Below the pieces are notes generated by a model, which was not told the origin of the DNA, did not search any database, and saw nothing but the letters and a program-made list of their open reading frames with translations. A stretch of DNA of 39,125 bases. It comes from Microbacteriaceae bacterium. Its GTDB lineage: Bacteria > Actinomycetota > Actinomycetes > Actinomycetales > Microbacteriaceae. The stretch covers positions 1 through 39,125 of the forward strand of contig JAPOHQ010000002.1 of assembly GCA_029979375.1 (NCBI GenBank). Direction: 5' to 3'. Positions within the stretch are counted from its first letter, which is position 1; the number at the start of each line of letters is the position of its first letter. The position numbers and the translations under genes are program-made. Of this stretch, positions 9,493-20,164 are shown piece after piece.

Positions 9493-10401
9493 ATGTCCCT
9501 AAAGAAAATCATCCTCTATTACGCCTTCGCTCCGGTCGAAGACCCGAAGGCAGTGATGTTATGGCAGCGCGCCCTATGCCGCTCGCTGAACCTCAAGGGT
9601 CGCATCCTGATTTCAAAGCACGGAATCAACGGCACCCTCGGTGGTGACATGGAAGACCTAAAAAAGTATTGCCGAGAGACTAAGGAATACCCGGGCTTTG
9701 GCAAGACCGACTTCAAGTGGTCAGACGGCACGGGAAACGACTTCCCCAGGCTTAGCGTCAAGGTTCGCAAGGAGCTGGTCGCCTTCACCACTCCAGAAGA
9801 GATCAAGGTTGAAAAGTCTGGTGTGGTAAATGGCGGAAAGCACCTCAAGCCGGCCGAGGTGAACGCCCTGGTGGCTGAAAAGGGTGACGATGTGGTCTTC
9901 TTCGATGGCAGGAATGCGTTCGAAGCAAAGATTGGCAAGTTCAAGAACGCAGTGGTTCCAAACGTTGAGACCACCCACGACTTCATATCGGAGCTGGAGA
10001 GCGGTAAGTATGACCACCTCAAGGACAAGCCAGTAGTCACCTACTGCACCGGAGGTATTCGCTGCGAGATCCTCAGCGCGGTGATGATTAACCGCGGCTT
10101 CAAAGAGGTCTACCAGATCGAAGGTGGCATTGTTCGCTACGGGGAGCGCTACCGCGATAAGGGCCTCTGGGAGGGCTCGCTCTACGTCTTCGACGGACGA
10201 ATGAACGTCGACTTCTCAAAGGACGCCAAAACTATCGGTGAGTGCGAGGCCTGCTCGAAGAAGACCAGCAGCTTCCGCAACTGCTCCAACCTGGGTTGTC
10301 GGGATCTGGTGTTGCTCTGCGACAGCTGCAACGAGGACCCCACAAACCTCGAGTGCCGTCCGACCCACACCCGCGGCAGGCGACTTCAAGAGGTTGGATA
10401 A
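9493..10401 (+). CDS. trhO: tRNA uridine(34) hydroxylase, rhodanese family
   Basis: [19 protein letters not shown]-terminus, [11 protein letters not shown] rhodanese active site, C-terminal Cys-rich region; listed ORF starts upstream at 9325. Confidence 0.92.
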   Translation: MSLKKIILYYAFAPVEDPKAVMLWQRALCRSLNLKGRILISKHGINGTLGGDMEDLKKYCRETKEYPGFGKTDFKWSDGTGNDFPRLSVKVRKELVAFTTPEEIKVEKSGVVNGGKHLKPAEVNALVAEKGDDVVFFDGRNAFEAKIGKFKNAVVPNVETTHDFISELESGKYDHLKDKPVVTYCTGGIRCEILSAVMINRGFKEVYQIEGGIVRYGERYRDKGLWEGSLYVFDGRMNVDFSKDAKTIGECEACSKKTSSFRNCSNLGCRDLVLLCDSCNEDPTNLECRPTHTRGRRLQEVG

Positions 10402-10438
10402 GCAAATAGTCCCGGTTCGCCGAGGCTATTCTTCCTTA

Positions 10439-11395
10439 TCAAGATCTAAAGCTGGGCTTTGGTGTTAGCTCGGAGGAGTATGCAGCTTCTTCTGGCAGGT
10501 TTGCGCTTAGATACTCAAAGTCCTCGTCGCTGAGCTTGAGCTCTGTGGCCGAAACGCAGTCCAATACCGTCTCGGCCCTGGTGGCGCCAGGAATTGGAAG
10601 AACCGCCGGTGAATAGCGCATCTCCCAGGCAAGCGCGACTGCGAAGGCGCTGGCACCTAGCCGCTCTCCAACTACCTCGAAGGCGCTTGCGGCAATTTCG
10701 CTCTTTGTCCGCACTCCTCCAAGGGGCGACCATGGGAGAAACACGATCTCGTTCTCCTCGCAAACTTCAATCACATCAAGGTCGAAGCGGTAGCGGGGAG
10801 AAAACTCGTTCTGAATAGAGACCACTCCGCCCTCTGCCGGGGTTCCGGCAATGTCGAGAGCAATCTTTAGCTGCTGCGCATCGTAATTCGAGACCCCGAT
10901 CTGATCCACAAGGCCCCGAACCTTCAGCTCAAGCACGTTTTCAAACTGGGTTTCGAAGTCGATGCTTGGGTCCAGTCGGTGGTGCTGCCAGAGGTCGATC
11001 TTGTCCACTCCAAGTCGCTCCATCGAAGCCTCTGCGGCGGCAACCAAGTAATCCAGGCTGCCATTTCTGCCCCAGGTCTCGCCCTCGCCCCTGGTGATGC
11101 CGCCTTTGGTGGCGATTACGACATCTGCCTTCTGTTCCGCGGAGCCGCCCCAGGTTCTTAGGGCCTCAGCCACAAACTCCTCGTTGTGACCCATCGTGTC
11201 CCAGGTTGGTGAATAGATGTCTGCGGTGTCCAGAAGGGTAATGCCGGCATCCAATCCGGCATGGATGGCGGGGATTGCCTCCTCTGCTCTTCGCTTCGGA
11301 TCAAGGGCCGCACCATTCGCCCATAGCCATGACACGTTCATGCAGCCGATCCCAATTGCCGAGACGTGTCGGTAGCCCAGTTTCTTCTGCTTCAT
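10439..11395 (-). CDS. Aldo/keto reductase
   Basis: LDTADIYSPTW, VVIATKGG, DLWQHHRLDPSIDFE, IGVSNYDAQQL motifs. Confidence 0.93.
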   Translation of the reverse strand: MKQKKLGYRHVSAIGIGCMNVSWLWANGAALDPKRRAEEAIPAIHAGLDAGITLLDTADIYSPTWDTMGHNEEFVAEALRTWGGSAEQKADVVIATKGGITRGEGETWGRNGSLDYLVAAAEASMERLGVDKIDLWQHHRLDPSIDFETQFENVLELKVRGLVDQIGVSNYDAQQLKIALDIAGTPAEGGVVSIQNEFSPRYRFDLDVIEVCEENEIVFLPWSPLGGVRTKSEIAASAFEVVGERLGASAFAVALAWEMRYSPAVLPIPGATRAETVLDCVSATELKLSDEDFEYLSANLPEEAAYSSELTPKPSFRS

Positions 11396-11407
11396 AAGGA
11401 GACCTTT

Positions 11408-12451
11408 CTAAATGGTTGCCACGTCGATGACAAATCTGTAGCGAACATCGGCTGCGACGACTCGCTCATAGGCGCTATCGATGGCAGAAGCCTCAGATGC
11501 GTCGAGTAGCTCAATGTCGCTGACAATGTTCTTTTCTCCGCAGAGGTCCAACATCTCTTGGGTGTCTGCGATGTTGCCGGTGTTGATTCCCGCGATCGAT
11601 CGCAGGCTCGTTACAAGCCCTCCCGCATTGAAGCTCTGTGGGTTGCCAGAAAGGCCGAGATAAACCAGTGTTCCCCCAACCTTCAAAGTTCCCAGCAGCG
11701 GATCAAGATCCAGATCGGCGCTCGTGGTGTTGAGAATCAGATCAAAGAAGTTCCTGTGACTGTCGTATATGTCGGAGGTCATGAGGTAATCGATAGCTCC
11801 CATGCGCCTGGCATCCTCGGCCTTGGAAGTTGACCTGCCAAGCACGTAAACCTCGGCTCCCATTGCGACGGCGAGCTTGAGGGCGAGATGTCCGAGACCC
11901 CCCAGTCCCATCACGGCCACCTTCATGCCCGGTCCCGCCTTCCAGTGCTTGAGCGGGGTGTAGACGGTAACTCCAGCGCAAAGCAGCGGTGCGCTGGCAG
12001 CAAAGTCGAGATTCTCTGGCACGCGAAGAACGTAGTTCTGATCAACCACAATCGCGCTGGCGTAACCCCCATAGCTTGGCTCACCGTCGTAGTGATGACC
12101 GTTGTAGGTCTGAACATTGCCTGTGCGGCAAAAATTCTCATTGCCAGCCAAGCAAGGCTCACACTTTCTGCAGGAGTCAACGAAAGTTCCAACGCCAACT
12201 CGATCGCCAACCGCAAAGCCCGCTACGTTCTCTCCAACTGCAGTGACAACCCCGACGATTTCGTGGCCGGGCACCATCGGGTAGGTACCGGGAAACCATT
12301 CGTCCCGGGCCTGATGAATATCGCTGTGACAAATGCCCGAGTACTTGATGTCGATGGCCACCATCTCTGGCCCCAAGGGTCTAGTTGGAACCTCGCCCTT
12401 TTGAAACTTCTCTCCCGGGCCGGGTGTGATGATTGCTCTTGCTGTAGGCAT
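11408..12451 (-). CDS. Zinc-dependent NAD(P)-dependent alcohol dehydrogenase (CAD-like)
   Basis: GICHSDIHQARDEW, PGHEIVGVVTAVGENV, CRKCEPCLAGNENFC structural zinc site, VMGLGGLGHLALKLA Rossmann motif. Confidence 0.95.
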   Translation of the reverse strand: MPTARAIITPGPGEKFQKGEVPTRPLGPEMVAIDIKYSGICHSDIHQARDEWFPGTYPMVPGHEIVGVVTAVGENVAGFAVGDRVGVGTFVDSCRKCEPCLAGNENFCRTGNVQTYNGHHYDGEPSYGGYASAIVVDQNYVLRVPENLDFAASAPLLCAGVTVYTPLKHWKAGPGMKVAVMGLGGLGHLALKLAVAMGAEVYVLGRSTSKAEDARRMGAIDYLMTSDIYDSHRNFFDLILNTTSADLDLDPLLGTLKVGGTLVYLGLSGNPQSFNAGGLVTSLRSIAGINTGNIADTQEMLDLCGEKNIVSDIELLDASEASAIDSAYERVVAADVRYRFVIDVATI

Positions 12452-12515
12452 TGTGCTCCTTTGAACTCCACCAGCCTAAGGGAACCGAACTGGCCCCTTT
12501 CCTGTTATCCAATGA

Positions 12516-13487
12516 GTGAAGAAGTTGCGGATAGTTCTTTTTGGACTACTAGCCCTGCTCCTAATAGGACCCTTCTTGGTGCCGGTGAACACTTCCGGCA
12601 CCCTCACCAAAGAAGAGGCTGCGGCAAAGCTCTGGGGTGAACAATCTCAGTTCGTGAACCTCGCCGGTCACGATGTCCACATCATCGAGGCGGGCGACCC
12701 GAACAGCGAAAACCTACTAATCCTGCTGCATGGCTTTGGCGCAAGCAGCTTCTCCTATAAGGACACCCTCGAGCCACTGGCTGAGGTTGCCCATGTAATC
12801 GCCTATGACAGGGCCGCCTTTGGCTTCACCGAGCGCCCGACTGAGTGGGAAGTTAATCCCTTTGGAACCCCCGGCCAGCTTGAGGTAATCGATGAGATTG
12901 TTGAGCGCTACGGGGAAGGCAAGAATGTCCTCATCCTTGGCCACTCGGCGGGTGGGAGCATTGCAGCCAGCTACGCCGTCCAAAACCAGTCCAAGCTCGC
13001 AGGCGTGATCCTGTTTGCCCCCGCCATCCTCACCGGAGGCGGAGCACCTGGCTGGCTCAATTGGATCTTCAGCATCCCGCAGTTTGATCACCTTGGCCCC
13101 TTGCTCGTTTCCTCGATTGCAACCAGTGGTTTGGATCTTCTCTATGCGAGCTATTACGACCAGAGCAAGGTGACGCAACAGACCCTGGATGGCTACACCG
13201 CCCCGCTTGAGGTAATCGGTTGGGAGCGAGCGTTCTGGGAGTTCAACAGAGCCCCACGTGACCCCGAGATTAGCGAGAGATTCACCGAGATTTCGATCCC
13301 AACCATGGTGATTACAGGCGACACCGACGAGGTTGTTGCCACTTCCGACTCAATCGAGGTTTCCCAGCGGCTTCCTGGAAGCAAGCTGGTAATCATCCCG
13401 CAGACTGGACACCTACCCAACGAGGAAAAACCCGAGGAGTTCGCGAGCGCCGTGATCGATTTCCTCCGTGAGGCAGTAGGTTCTTAG
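12516..13487 (+). CDS. Alpha/beta hydrolase
   Basis: ILLHGFGASSFSY oxyanion region, GHSAGGS nucleophile elbow; GTG start; N-terminal hydrophobic segment. Confidence 0.92.
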   Translation: MKKLRIVLFGLLALLLIGPFLVPVNTSGTLTKEEAAAKLWGEQSQFVNLAGHDVHIIEAGDPNSENLLILLHGFGASSFSYKDTLEPLAEVAHVIAYDRAAFGFTERPTEWEVNPFGTPGQLEVIDEIVERYGEGKNVLILGHSAGGSIAASYAVQNQSKLAGVILFAPAILTGGGAPGWLNWIFSIPQFDHLGPLLVSSIATSGLDLLYASYYDQSKVTQQTLDGYTAPLEVIGWERAFWEFNRAPRDPEISERFTEISIPTMVITGDTDEVVATSDSIEVSQRLPGSKLVIIPQTGHLPNEEKPEEFASAVIDFLREAVGS

Positions 13488-13489
13488 CA

Positions 13490-14131
13490 ATGGTTTACAA
13501 ATACGGTCTCGGGCTGTTCCGCCTTGCAATAGGCGTCTCACTTTTGGGAAGCGTTGCCTGGCAAATCATCAATCGCGTTATCGCAGACAGGTTTAGACCA
13601 ACCGAGTACTTCGTTTTCTTTTCTATCGACAGCTCAATCTTCGCTGGAATCGTCGGGGTTATCGGAGCCATGGTTCTCCTATCGGGAAGAAAGGAGTCCG
13701 AGCGCCTTCAAACAATCCGCCTTGTTGCCACGGTGAGCATGATTATTGTCGGGGTGGTCTATCACGCCCTATTGGGAGATAGCGCGGTGGATCCGCAGGA
13801 CATTGGCTACGAGTGGCCAAGGATTCCAAATCTGGTAATTCATACTTGGGCTCCGGTTGCCGTGGTGGTTGACTACTTCATCTCGATAAAGAGTGCCGTG
13901 CCAAAGTGGCGCAAGGCACTCTGGGTAATCGTGTATCCCCTTGTTTGGCTCACTTTCAGTATCGTTCGCGGCCTGCTCGATGGTTGGTGGCCCTACTGGT
14001 TCATCAACCCAAACAGCGAAATTGGCGTTAGCGGCATGATTACCTACATCGTCATAATCGCAACCGCTTTTGTCACTCTCGGTTTCTTAGTTTCTGGACT
14101 TCGAATCGCACTCCAAAAACTAATTCGATAA
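13490..14131 (+). CDS. Pr6Pr family membrane protein
   Basis: TEYFVFFSIDSSIFA...HALLGD...NLVIHTWAPVAVVVDYF pattern; six or so TM segments. Confidence 0.75.
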   Translation: MVYKYGLGLFRLAIGVSLLGSVAWQIINRVIADRFRPTEYFVFFSIDSSIFAGIVGVIGAMVLLSGRKESERLQTIRLVATVSMIIVGVVYHALLGDSAVDPQDIGYEWPRIPNLVIHTWAPVAVVVDYFISIKSAVPKWRKALWVIVYPLVWLTFSIVRGLLDGWWPYWFINPNSEIGVSGMITYIVIIATAFVTLGFLVSGLRIALQKLIR

Positions 14132-14172
14132 GTAGTTGGAATTGGGCCAAAGGCCCAGCTGTTATAGATGCC

Positions 14173-14655
14173 ATGCTCACACAGAACGTTGAACTGACCA
14201 TGCTCGATGGCAGCGCCCGCAACACCTCGGAGTTTGCCGGCAAGCTCGTGCTGGTCGTAAATGTCGCATCTCGCTGTGGCCTGAGCCCGCAGTATGAAAC
14301 TTTGGAAGAGCTTCAGAAGAAATACCAGGACAGGGGCTTCACGGTTCTCGGGGTTCCCTCCGGCACATTCAAGCAGGAGCTCAAGGACGATGAAGCGATC
14401 AACGAGTATTGCTCAACCACCTGGGGAGTCACCTTCCCGATGACCCAGAAGACAGATGTGAACGGCCGCAATCGCCACGAGCTCTACAAGCACCTCACCA
14501 AGGCCAAGGACTCCAGGGGCCTCGCCGGGCCGGTGATGTGGAACTTTGAGAAGTTTCTTGTGACCCCAAGTGGCAAGATCATGCGCTTCCGCCCCACCAC
14601 CCGCCCCGATGCTCCGGAGATCATCGAGGCAATCGAGGCAAACCTCCCCAGCTAG
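14173..14655 (+). CDS. Glutathione peroxidase family thiol peroxidase (Cys type)
   Basis: VNVASRCGLSPQYETLEELQKKY, WGVTFPM, GPVMWNFEKFLV motifs. Confidence 0.93.
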   Translation: MLTQNVELTMLDGSARNTSEFAGKLVLVVNVASRCGLSPQYETLEELQKKYQDRGFTVLGVPSGTFKQELKDDEAINEYCSTTWGVTFPMTQKTDVNGRNRHELYKHLTKAKDSRGLAGPVMWNFEKFLVTPSGKIMRFRPTTRPDAPEIIEAIEANLPS

Positions 14656-14664
14656 TCTTTAGCC

Positions 14665-15048
14665 GTGAGCACTCTGGTGGTAGCGGCGCTGATTCAAGAT
14701 AAAGACGGCAGAATCCTTTGCGCCAAGCGCAACCAGGACAAGTCTCAAGGGGGCAAGTGGGAGTTTCCTGGTGGCAAGCCAGAGGAGGGTGAAACTCTCG
14801 AGGGTGGCCTGATGCGAGAGATCCGCGAGGAGCTCGGCATAGACATCAGAGTCCTAAGGCTTTTCGACCAGAGCATCACCGGGGATATCGAGCTGGTGGT
14901 CTTTAGCTGCGAGCTAGTCGCAGTTAAACCCTCAGCCTCCACCGATCACAGCGAACTGCGCTGGCTCAAAGAAGAAGAGCTATCTGCTTTGGACTGGGCA
15001 AAGGCCGACAAGCCGGCCCTCAAGAAGCTGCTGATACCGAGGTGCTAG
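14665..15048 (+). CDS. mutT: NUDIX hydrolase, MutT-like
   Basis: Nudix box GGKPEEGETLEGGLMREIREELGI; GTG start. Confidence 0.9.
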   Translation: MSTLVVAALIQDKDGRILCAKRNQDKSQGGKWEFPGGKPEEGETLEGGLMREIREELGIDIRVLRLFDQSITGDIELVVFSCELVAVKPSASTDHSELRWLKEEELSALDWAKADKPALKKLLIPRC

Positions 15049-15401
15049 GCGAGCTTTAGTCCCTCTTTGTCGTCTAGCTTTTTGATTGCGATCAAGATCA
15101 GGTCAATGATGCTCCAGATTCCAAAACCGCCAATTGTAATCAGCTTCAGGATGCCGGTCCCGATCTTGCCGAGGTAAAAGCGATCGACTCCTAGGGTTCC
15201 AACAAATATCGACAGCAGCAGTGCAATCAACCAGTCGCGCTTGGAAAAGACACCTGGGATTTGCTTTGCCGTCCAGTGCTCGCCTTTTTGGTCAACTACG
15301 ACTGTGTCGCCCTTGACCTTGCCGCTTTCGGCCCAAAGCTTCAACTCCTCGGTCGATAGCTTGTGCTCACTGCCCGGAATCTTTACTGTCCACTCGCTCA
15401 T
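15045..15401 (-). CDS. TM2 domain protein with N-terminal GYF_2-like segment
   Basis: LLLSIFVGTLGVDRFYLGKIGTGILKLITIGGFGIWSIIDLILI TM2 core. Confidence 0.85.
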   Translation of the reverse strand: MSEWTVKIPGSEHKLSTEELKLWAESGKVKGDTVVVDQKGEHWTAKQIPGVFSKRDWLIALLLSIFVGTLGVDRFYLGKIGTGILKLITIGGFGIWSIIDLILIAIKKLDDKEGLKLA

Positions 15402-15410
15402 GTTCCCAGC

Positions 15411-16088
15411 CTAACTCTTTGACTCTTGGTTCTTTTCGCCCATTACCCAGGCAGCCAACAGGGCGGTGAGTGCCGAGAACAATCCGATTCCGATCACCAT
15501 CAGGAAGGTAGCGATTAGCCTTCCATCGGCCGTAACCGGGAATCTGTCGCCGTAGCCCACCGTGGTTACCGAGGCAATTGCCCACCAAAGCGCATCAAGA
15601 AAATTGGTGATGTTGGCACCCTCGGCATATCTCTCCGCTTCGAGAACCGAAAGGGCGGCGGTGTAGAGAATCAGCGGGAAGGTCACACCCACGATCGTTC
15701 CGACCCTAGAGGACCTGGTCCTTAGAAATGGCTGCAGTCCTCGCAAAACAATCACAACTCTCAGCACCCTTATGGCACGGAAGGCTGGCAGCAACAGCGC
15801 AAGTAGCGCCAGCCAGTTCTCCCTGACGAAGCCAATTACACCGGCCCAGGTAAGAATGTCTTTTCCGATATAGATCAGCCGCATCACAACATCGATTGCA
15901 AAAAGCCAGTAAATGGCATCTGAGACCAGCTCTAGCCCCTGATAGATATCCGCGGGCGGCTCGGCTAAAACCTGAACGCTATAGATTCCGAGGTAACCAA
16001 ACCCTAGGACCATGTAGAAGTATTCGACCTTTTCGAAAAAGACCCCGAGTTGCTCTCTGAAACTTTTCACATCCGCCACTCTAGCCAC
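15411..16088 (-). CDS. Voltage-gated-type potassium channel
   Basis: Selectivity filter TVGYGD; S4-like RAIRVLRVVIVLR; about six TM. Confidence 0.9.
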   Translation of the reverse strand: MARVADVKSFREQLGVFFEKVEYFYMVLGFGYLGIYSVQVLAEPPADIYQGLELVSDAIYWLFAIDVVMRLIYIGKDILTWAGVIGFVRENWLALLALLLPAFRAIRVLRVVIVLRGLQPFLRTRSSRVGTIVGVTFPLILYTAALSVLEAERYAEGANITNFLDALWWAIASVTTVGYGDRFPVTADGRLIATFLMVIGIGLFSALTALLAAWVMGEKNQESKS

Positions 16089-16656
16089 GCAGAATGCCCA
16101 GCGAGCGCAAGGGGAACCTCAGATACTCGGCCTTCCAACTCAGGTTTGGGCTCTTCCATGCCAAATCTTCGGCCAGCTCAGCCAATGCTGCCCAGAAGAA
16201 AACGTTGACCAGAACGACGCTTAGATAGCTCACCGTGTCGCCCGGGAATGCCTTTCCCAAAAAGCGCCTAAGCAGCGTGGGGAGGTCTCCGAGACCGTGC
16301 TCATGGAGCTGCGATCTAACCTCGAGCTCAATCTCCCTGGCCCTTCGGGGATTCCAGGGCAGCATGGGGTCACTCGCCCGCACCAGCTGCGAAAGGCTTA
16401 CTGCCTCTCGGTAACGAACATCCTCAAGGGCGTCAAAGAGCGGAATGAACCGATCAATCTCATAGCCCGCCTTGCGCAAATCCAGAATGTCGGGATAGGC
16501 AACGAAACGGTAGAAAGGAACGTGAGGGCGAACGGGCTGATATGGCAGTGAGGTGAAGCTCGCCTCGAGAGGATCAACCCCGAGGGTTGACGCACCCCAG
16601 GTGTTAAATGCTTCGTCTGGATAGGGGATCTGATCCAGTTCTTGCGCTTCGCTCAC
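16081..16656 (-). CDS. Uncharacterised protein, overlapping the potassium channel gene
   Basis: 191-aa ORF between purA and the channel with 8-bp overlap; no family recognised; GTG start. Confidence 0.7.
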   Translation of the reverse strand: MSEAQELDQIPYPDEAFNTWGASTLGVDPLEASFTSLPYQPVRPHVPFYRFVAYPDILDLRKAGYEIDRFIPLFDALEDVRYREAVSLSQLVRASDPMLPWNPRRAREIELEVRSQLHEHGLGDLPTLLRRFLGKAFPGDTVSYLSVVLVNVFFWAALAELAEDLAWKSPNLSWKAEYLRFPLRSLGILRG

Positions 16657-16669
16657 CTATCTATTCTGC

Positions 16670-17992
<1,323 letters not shown>

Positions 17993-18008
17993 TCAGCCCT
18001 ACCAAAGT

Positions 18009-18665
18009 CTAACTAAAAACGTGCTGCAGCACCCAGCTGTGCATTGTTATTGCGGCAGCAGCCGAGGCGTTGATGGACCTGGTGGATCCAAATTGGCTGA
18101 TTTCCAAGACCATATCGGCCGCATCCAGAGCCTCTTGAGAGAGCCCTGGGCCCTCCTGCCCAAATAGAAACAGGCACTCTTTGGGAAGCTCGGTTTCCTC
18201 AAGCTTTTTGCAGCCTGGAACATTGTCGATCGCAATTATCGGCAGCCTCTTTCCCGCCTCCCCTGCGGTTTGGGACCACCGGATCAGGCTTTGGATATCT
18301 GGGTGGTGTGAGACGTGCTGATAGCGGTCGGTCACCATCGCGCCGCGCCGATTCCAGCGCTTGTTTCCCACGATGTGGACACCCTTGGCCAAAAAGGCGT
18401 TTGCGTTTCTGACTATCGAGCCGATGTTCAGATCGTGCTGCCAGTTCTCGATCGCGACGTGGTAGGGGTGTCGGCGAGCATCGAGGTCTTTGACTATCTC
18501 CTCCATCTTCCAGTAGCGATAGCCGTCGACGACGTTTCTGGTGTCACCAGATGCCAAGAGTTCTGGGTCAAACTTGTCGAAATTTGGGTCGGCCTTCGGA
18601 TCTCCGACGTAGGGACCAACACCCCAGGTTGGCTGGGCAATGGGCTCGGGTGTCTTCTCACTCAC
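18009..18665 (-). CDS. TrmH/SpoU family RNA 2'-O-methyltransferase
   Basis: LNIGSIVRNANAF, LFLFGQEGPGLSQEAL, SINASAAAAITMHSW SPOUT motifs. Confidence 0.92.
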   Translation of the reverse strand: MSEKTPEPIAQPTWGVGPYVGDPKADPNFDKFDPELLASGDTRNVVDGYRYWKMEEIVKDLDARRHPYHVAIENWQHDLNIGSIVRNANAFLAKGVHIVGNKRWNRRGAMVTDRYQHVSHHPDIQSLIRWSQTAGEAGKRLPIIAIDNVPGCKKLEETELPKECLFLFGQEGPGLSQEALDAADMVLEISQFGSTRSINASAAAAITMHSWVLQHVFS

Positions 18666-18693
18666 CCTAATAGCGTAGAGCTAGGCTCTTCTC

Positions 18694-19464
18694 ATGGTCG
18701 ATCGCTCCCACATCCTCAGCTGGCTAACCGACATGGACGGGGTCCTCTGGCACGAGGGGAAGGCTATCCCCGGTGCCCAGGAGCTGATCAACCACTGGCG
18801 GGAACAGGGCACTCCCCACCTGGTGCTAACCAACAACTCCATTTACACCCCGCGGGATCTCTCCGCCAGACTCAAGGCGGGTGGACTCAATGTCGAAGAG
18901 GGCCTGATCTACACCTCAGCCATGGCCACCGCAGACTTCTTGAACAACCAGCAACCCAAGGGCAAGGCATATGTAATCGGCGAGGCCGGGCTGACCCAGG
19001 CCATGTACGAGATTGGCTACGTGATAACCGAGGTGAGGCCGGACTTCGTGGTTTTGGGCGAGACCAGAAACCTGAGCTTCGACAACCTCACCAAGGCAAT
19101 CAGGCTCATCGATAAGGGAGCCAGGTTTATTGCAACCAACCCAGATCCGACCGGTCCATCCGAGGAGGGCCCACTACCCGCAACCGGATCCGTCGCGGCA
19201 CTAATCACGAAGGCGACCGGCAAGAATCCCTACATTGTCGGCAAGCCAAACCCAATGATGTTCCGAAGCGCGATGCGCAAGATTGATGCTCATTCAGAGA
19301 CCACTGCCATGATCGGAGACCGTATGGACACCGACGTCGTGGCTGGTATTGAGGCTGGCCTCCACACCATCCTCGTGAGAACCGGCATCTCCGACGATGC
19401 CGAGATAGCTAAGTATCCCTTCAGGCCAACCGAGATTCTGGACTCTGTAGCAGACCTGCTCTAG
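18694..19464 (+). CDS. HAD-IIA family hydrolase (NagD-like)
   Basis: LTDMDGVLWHEGKAIPGA, LTNNSIYTPRDLSARLKAGG, MIGDRMDTDVVAGIEAGLHTILV. Confidence 0.93.
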   Translation: MVDRSHILSWLTDMDGVLWHEGKAIPGAQELINHWREQGTPHLVLTNNSIYTPRDLSARLKAGGLNVEEGLIYTSAMATADFLNNQQPKGKAYVIGEAGLTQAMYEIGYVITEVRPDFVVLGETRNLSFDNLTKAIRLIDKGARFIATNPDPTGPSEEGPLPATGSVAALITKATGKNPYIVGKPNPMMFRSAMRKIDAHSETTAMIGDRMDTDVVAGIEAGLHTILVRTGISDDAEIAKYPFRPTEILDSVADLL

Positions 19465-19862
19465 TGGCGAAGCCGCAAGCCCGGCAGCTCGTCGAACCGC
19501 GCGCTCTGATCTACGGACCACAGCTCCGCACCAGCACGAATGGCGCTGGCTGCGATCCAAAGGTCGTTTACACCCCGCGGTTTGCCCTCGCTGATCGCAA
19601 AGGCACGAAGCTCCGCAAAAATACCGGCGGTCTCTTCATCGATGGCTTGGATTTCGCATTTTGACTTGATTAGCTCTAAGAATGCCTCGGTTCTTGCGCG
19701 TGCCGACTCAGTTCTTTTCGGACTCTTCGCCGCGACTAGAAGCTCGGCCAGGACGACCACCGAGATAACCCAACGATCATTCGTTTTCATTGCGGCTGAG
19801 CCCAAGGCCTGGCCTCTATCCAGAGCGACCAACACCGATGTGTCCAGCGCTACTTGTCCCAT
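19461..19862 (-). CDS. vapC: PIN-domain toxin, VapC-like
   Basis: ALDTSVLVALDRG, NDLWIAASAIRAGAELWSVD PIN acidic residues; overlaps upstream antitoxin. Confidence 0.88.
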   Translation of the reverse strand: MGQVALDTSVLVALDRGQALGSAAMKTNDRWVISVVVLAELLVAAKSPKRTESARARTEAFLELIKSKCEIQAIDEETAGIFAELRAFAISEGKPRGVNDLWIAASAIRAGAELWSVDQSARFDELPGLRLRH

Positions 19863-20143
19863 GGGTATCTATCGAACTCTCCACCAACTAGGTTTTCGGG
19901 AGCGTGGCGGTCGGCCAGTATCTGGTCGTAGATGGCGATTGTCTCCTGATCAGGTGCACCGAATTCTGCGTGAAAATCAGCCACGGCTCCTAGCAGATCC
20001 TTGACCGTGGGGTGGGGTTTCCCGTTCAAGAGCGCAACCACCCTTTTCCCCCGAGTGATTTCGACTTCGCCACCTGCCTCAACCAGGTCGAGCACCTCGC
20101 TAAAGTTTCGGGCTACCTCAGTGGCTGTCATGGTCTTCTTCAT
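19850..20143 (-). CDS. Phd/YefM-type antitoxin
   Basis: MTATEVARNFSEVLDLVEAGGEVEITRGKRVVALL; 13-bp overlap with toxin; start assigned to MKKTMTATEV (ORF track extends to 20185). Confidence 0.87.
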   Translation of the reverse strand: MKKTMTATEVARNFSEVLDLVEAGGEVEITRGKRVVALLNGKPHPTVKDLLGAVADFHAEFGAPDQETIAIYDQILADRHAPENLVGGEFDRYPWDK

Positions 20144-20145
20144 AA

Positions 20146-20164
20146 AAATCAGATTATCTGATTT
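20146..20164 (-). promoter_or_regulatory. Palindromic operator overlapping predicted -10 of the TA operon
   Basis: AAATCAGA-TTA-TCTGATTT perfect inverted repeat; minus-strand TAATCT lies 7 nt before ATG 20143. Confidence 0.75.

Noticed and set aside
11888-12640. 250-aa plus-strand ORF opposite the alcohol dehydrogenase
   Set aside because: Shadow ORF over a clear ADH; the tail runs out of frame into the alpha/beta hydrolase.
14173-14655. Selenocysteine glutathione peroxidase
   Set aside because: The catalytic position is a normal Cys codon (SRCGLSPQY); no in-frame TGA.
18315-19115. 266-aa plus-strand ORF spanning trmH antisense and the HAD gene
   Set aside because: Crosses two well-supported genes in wrong frames; no domain signature.
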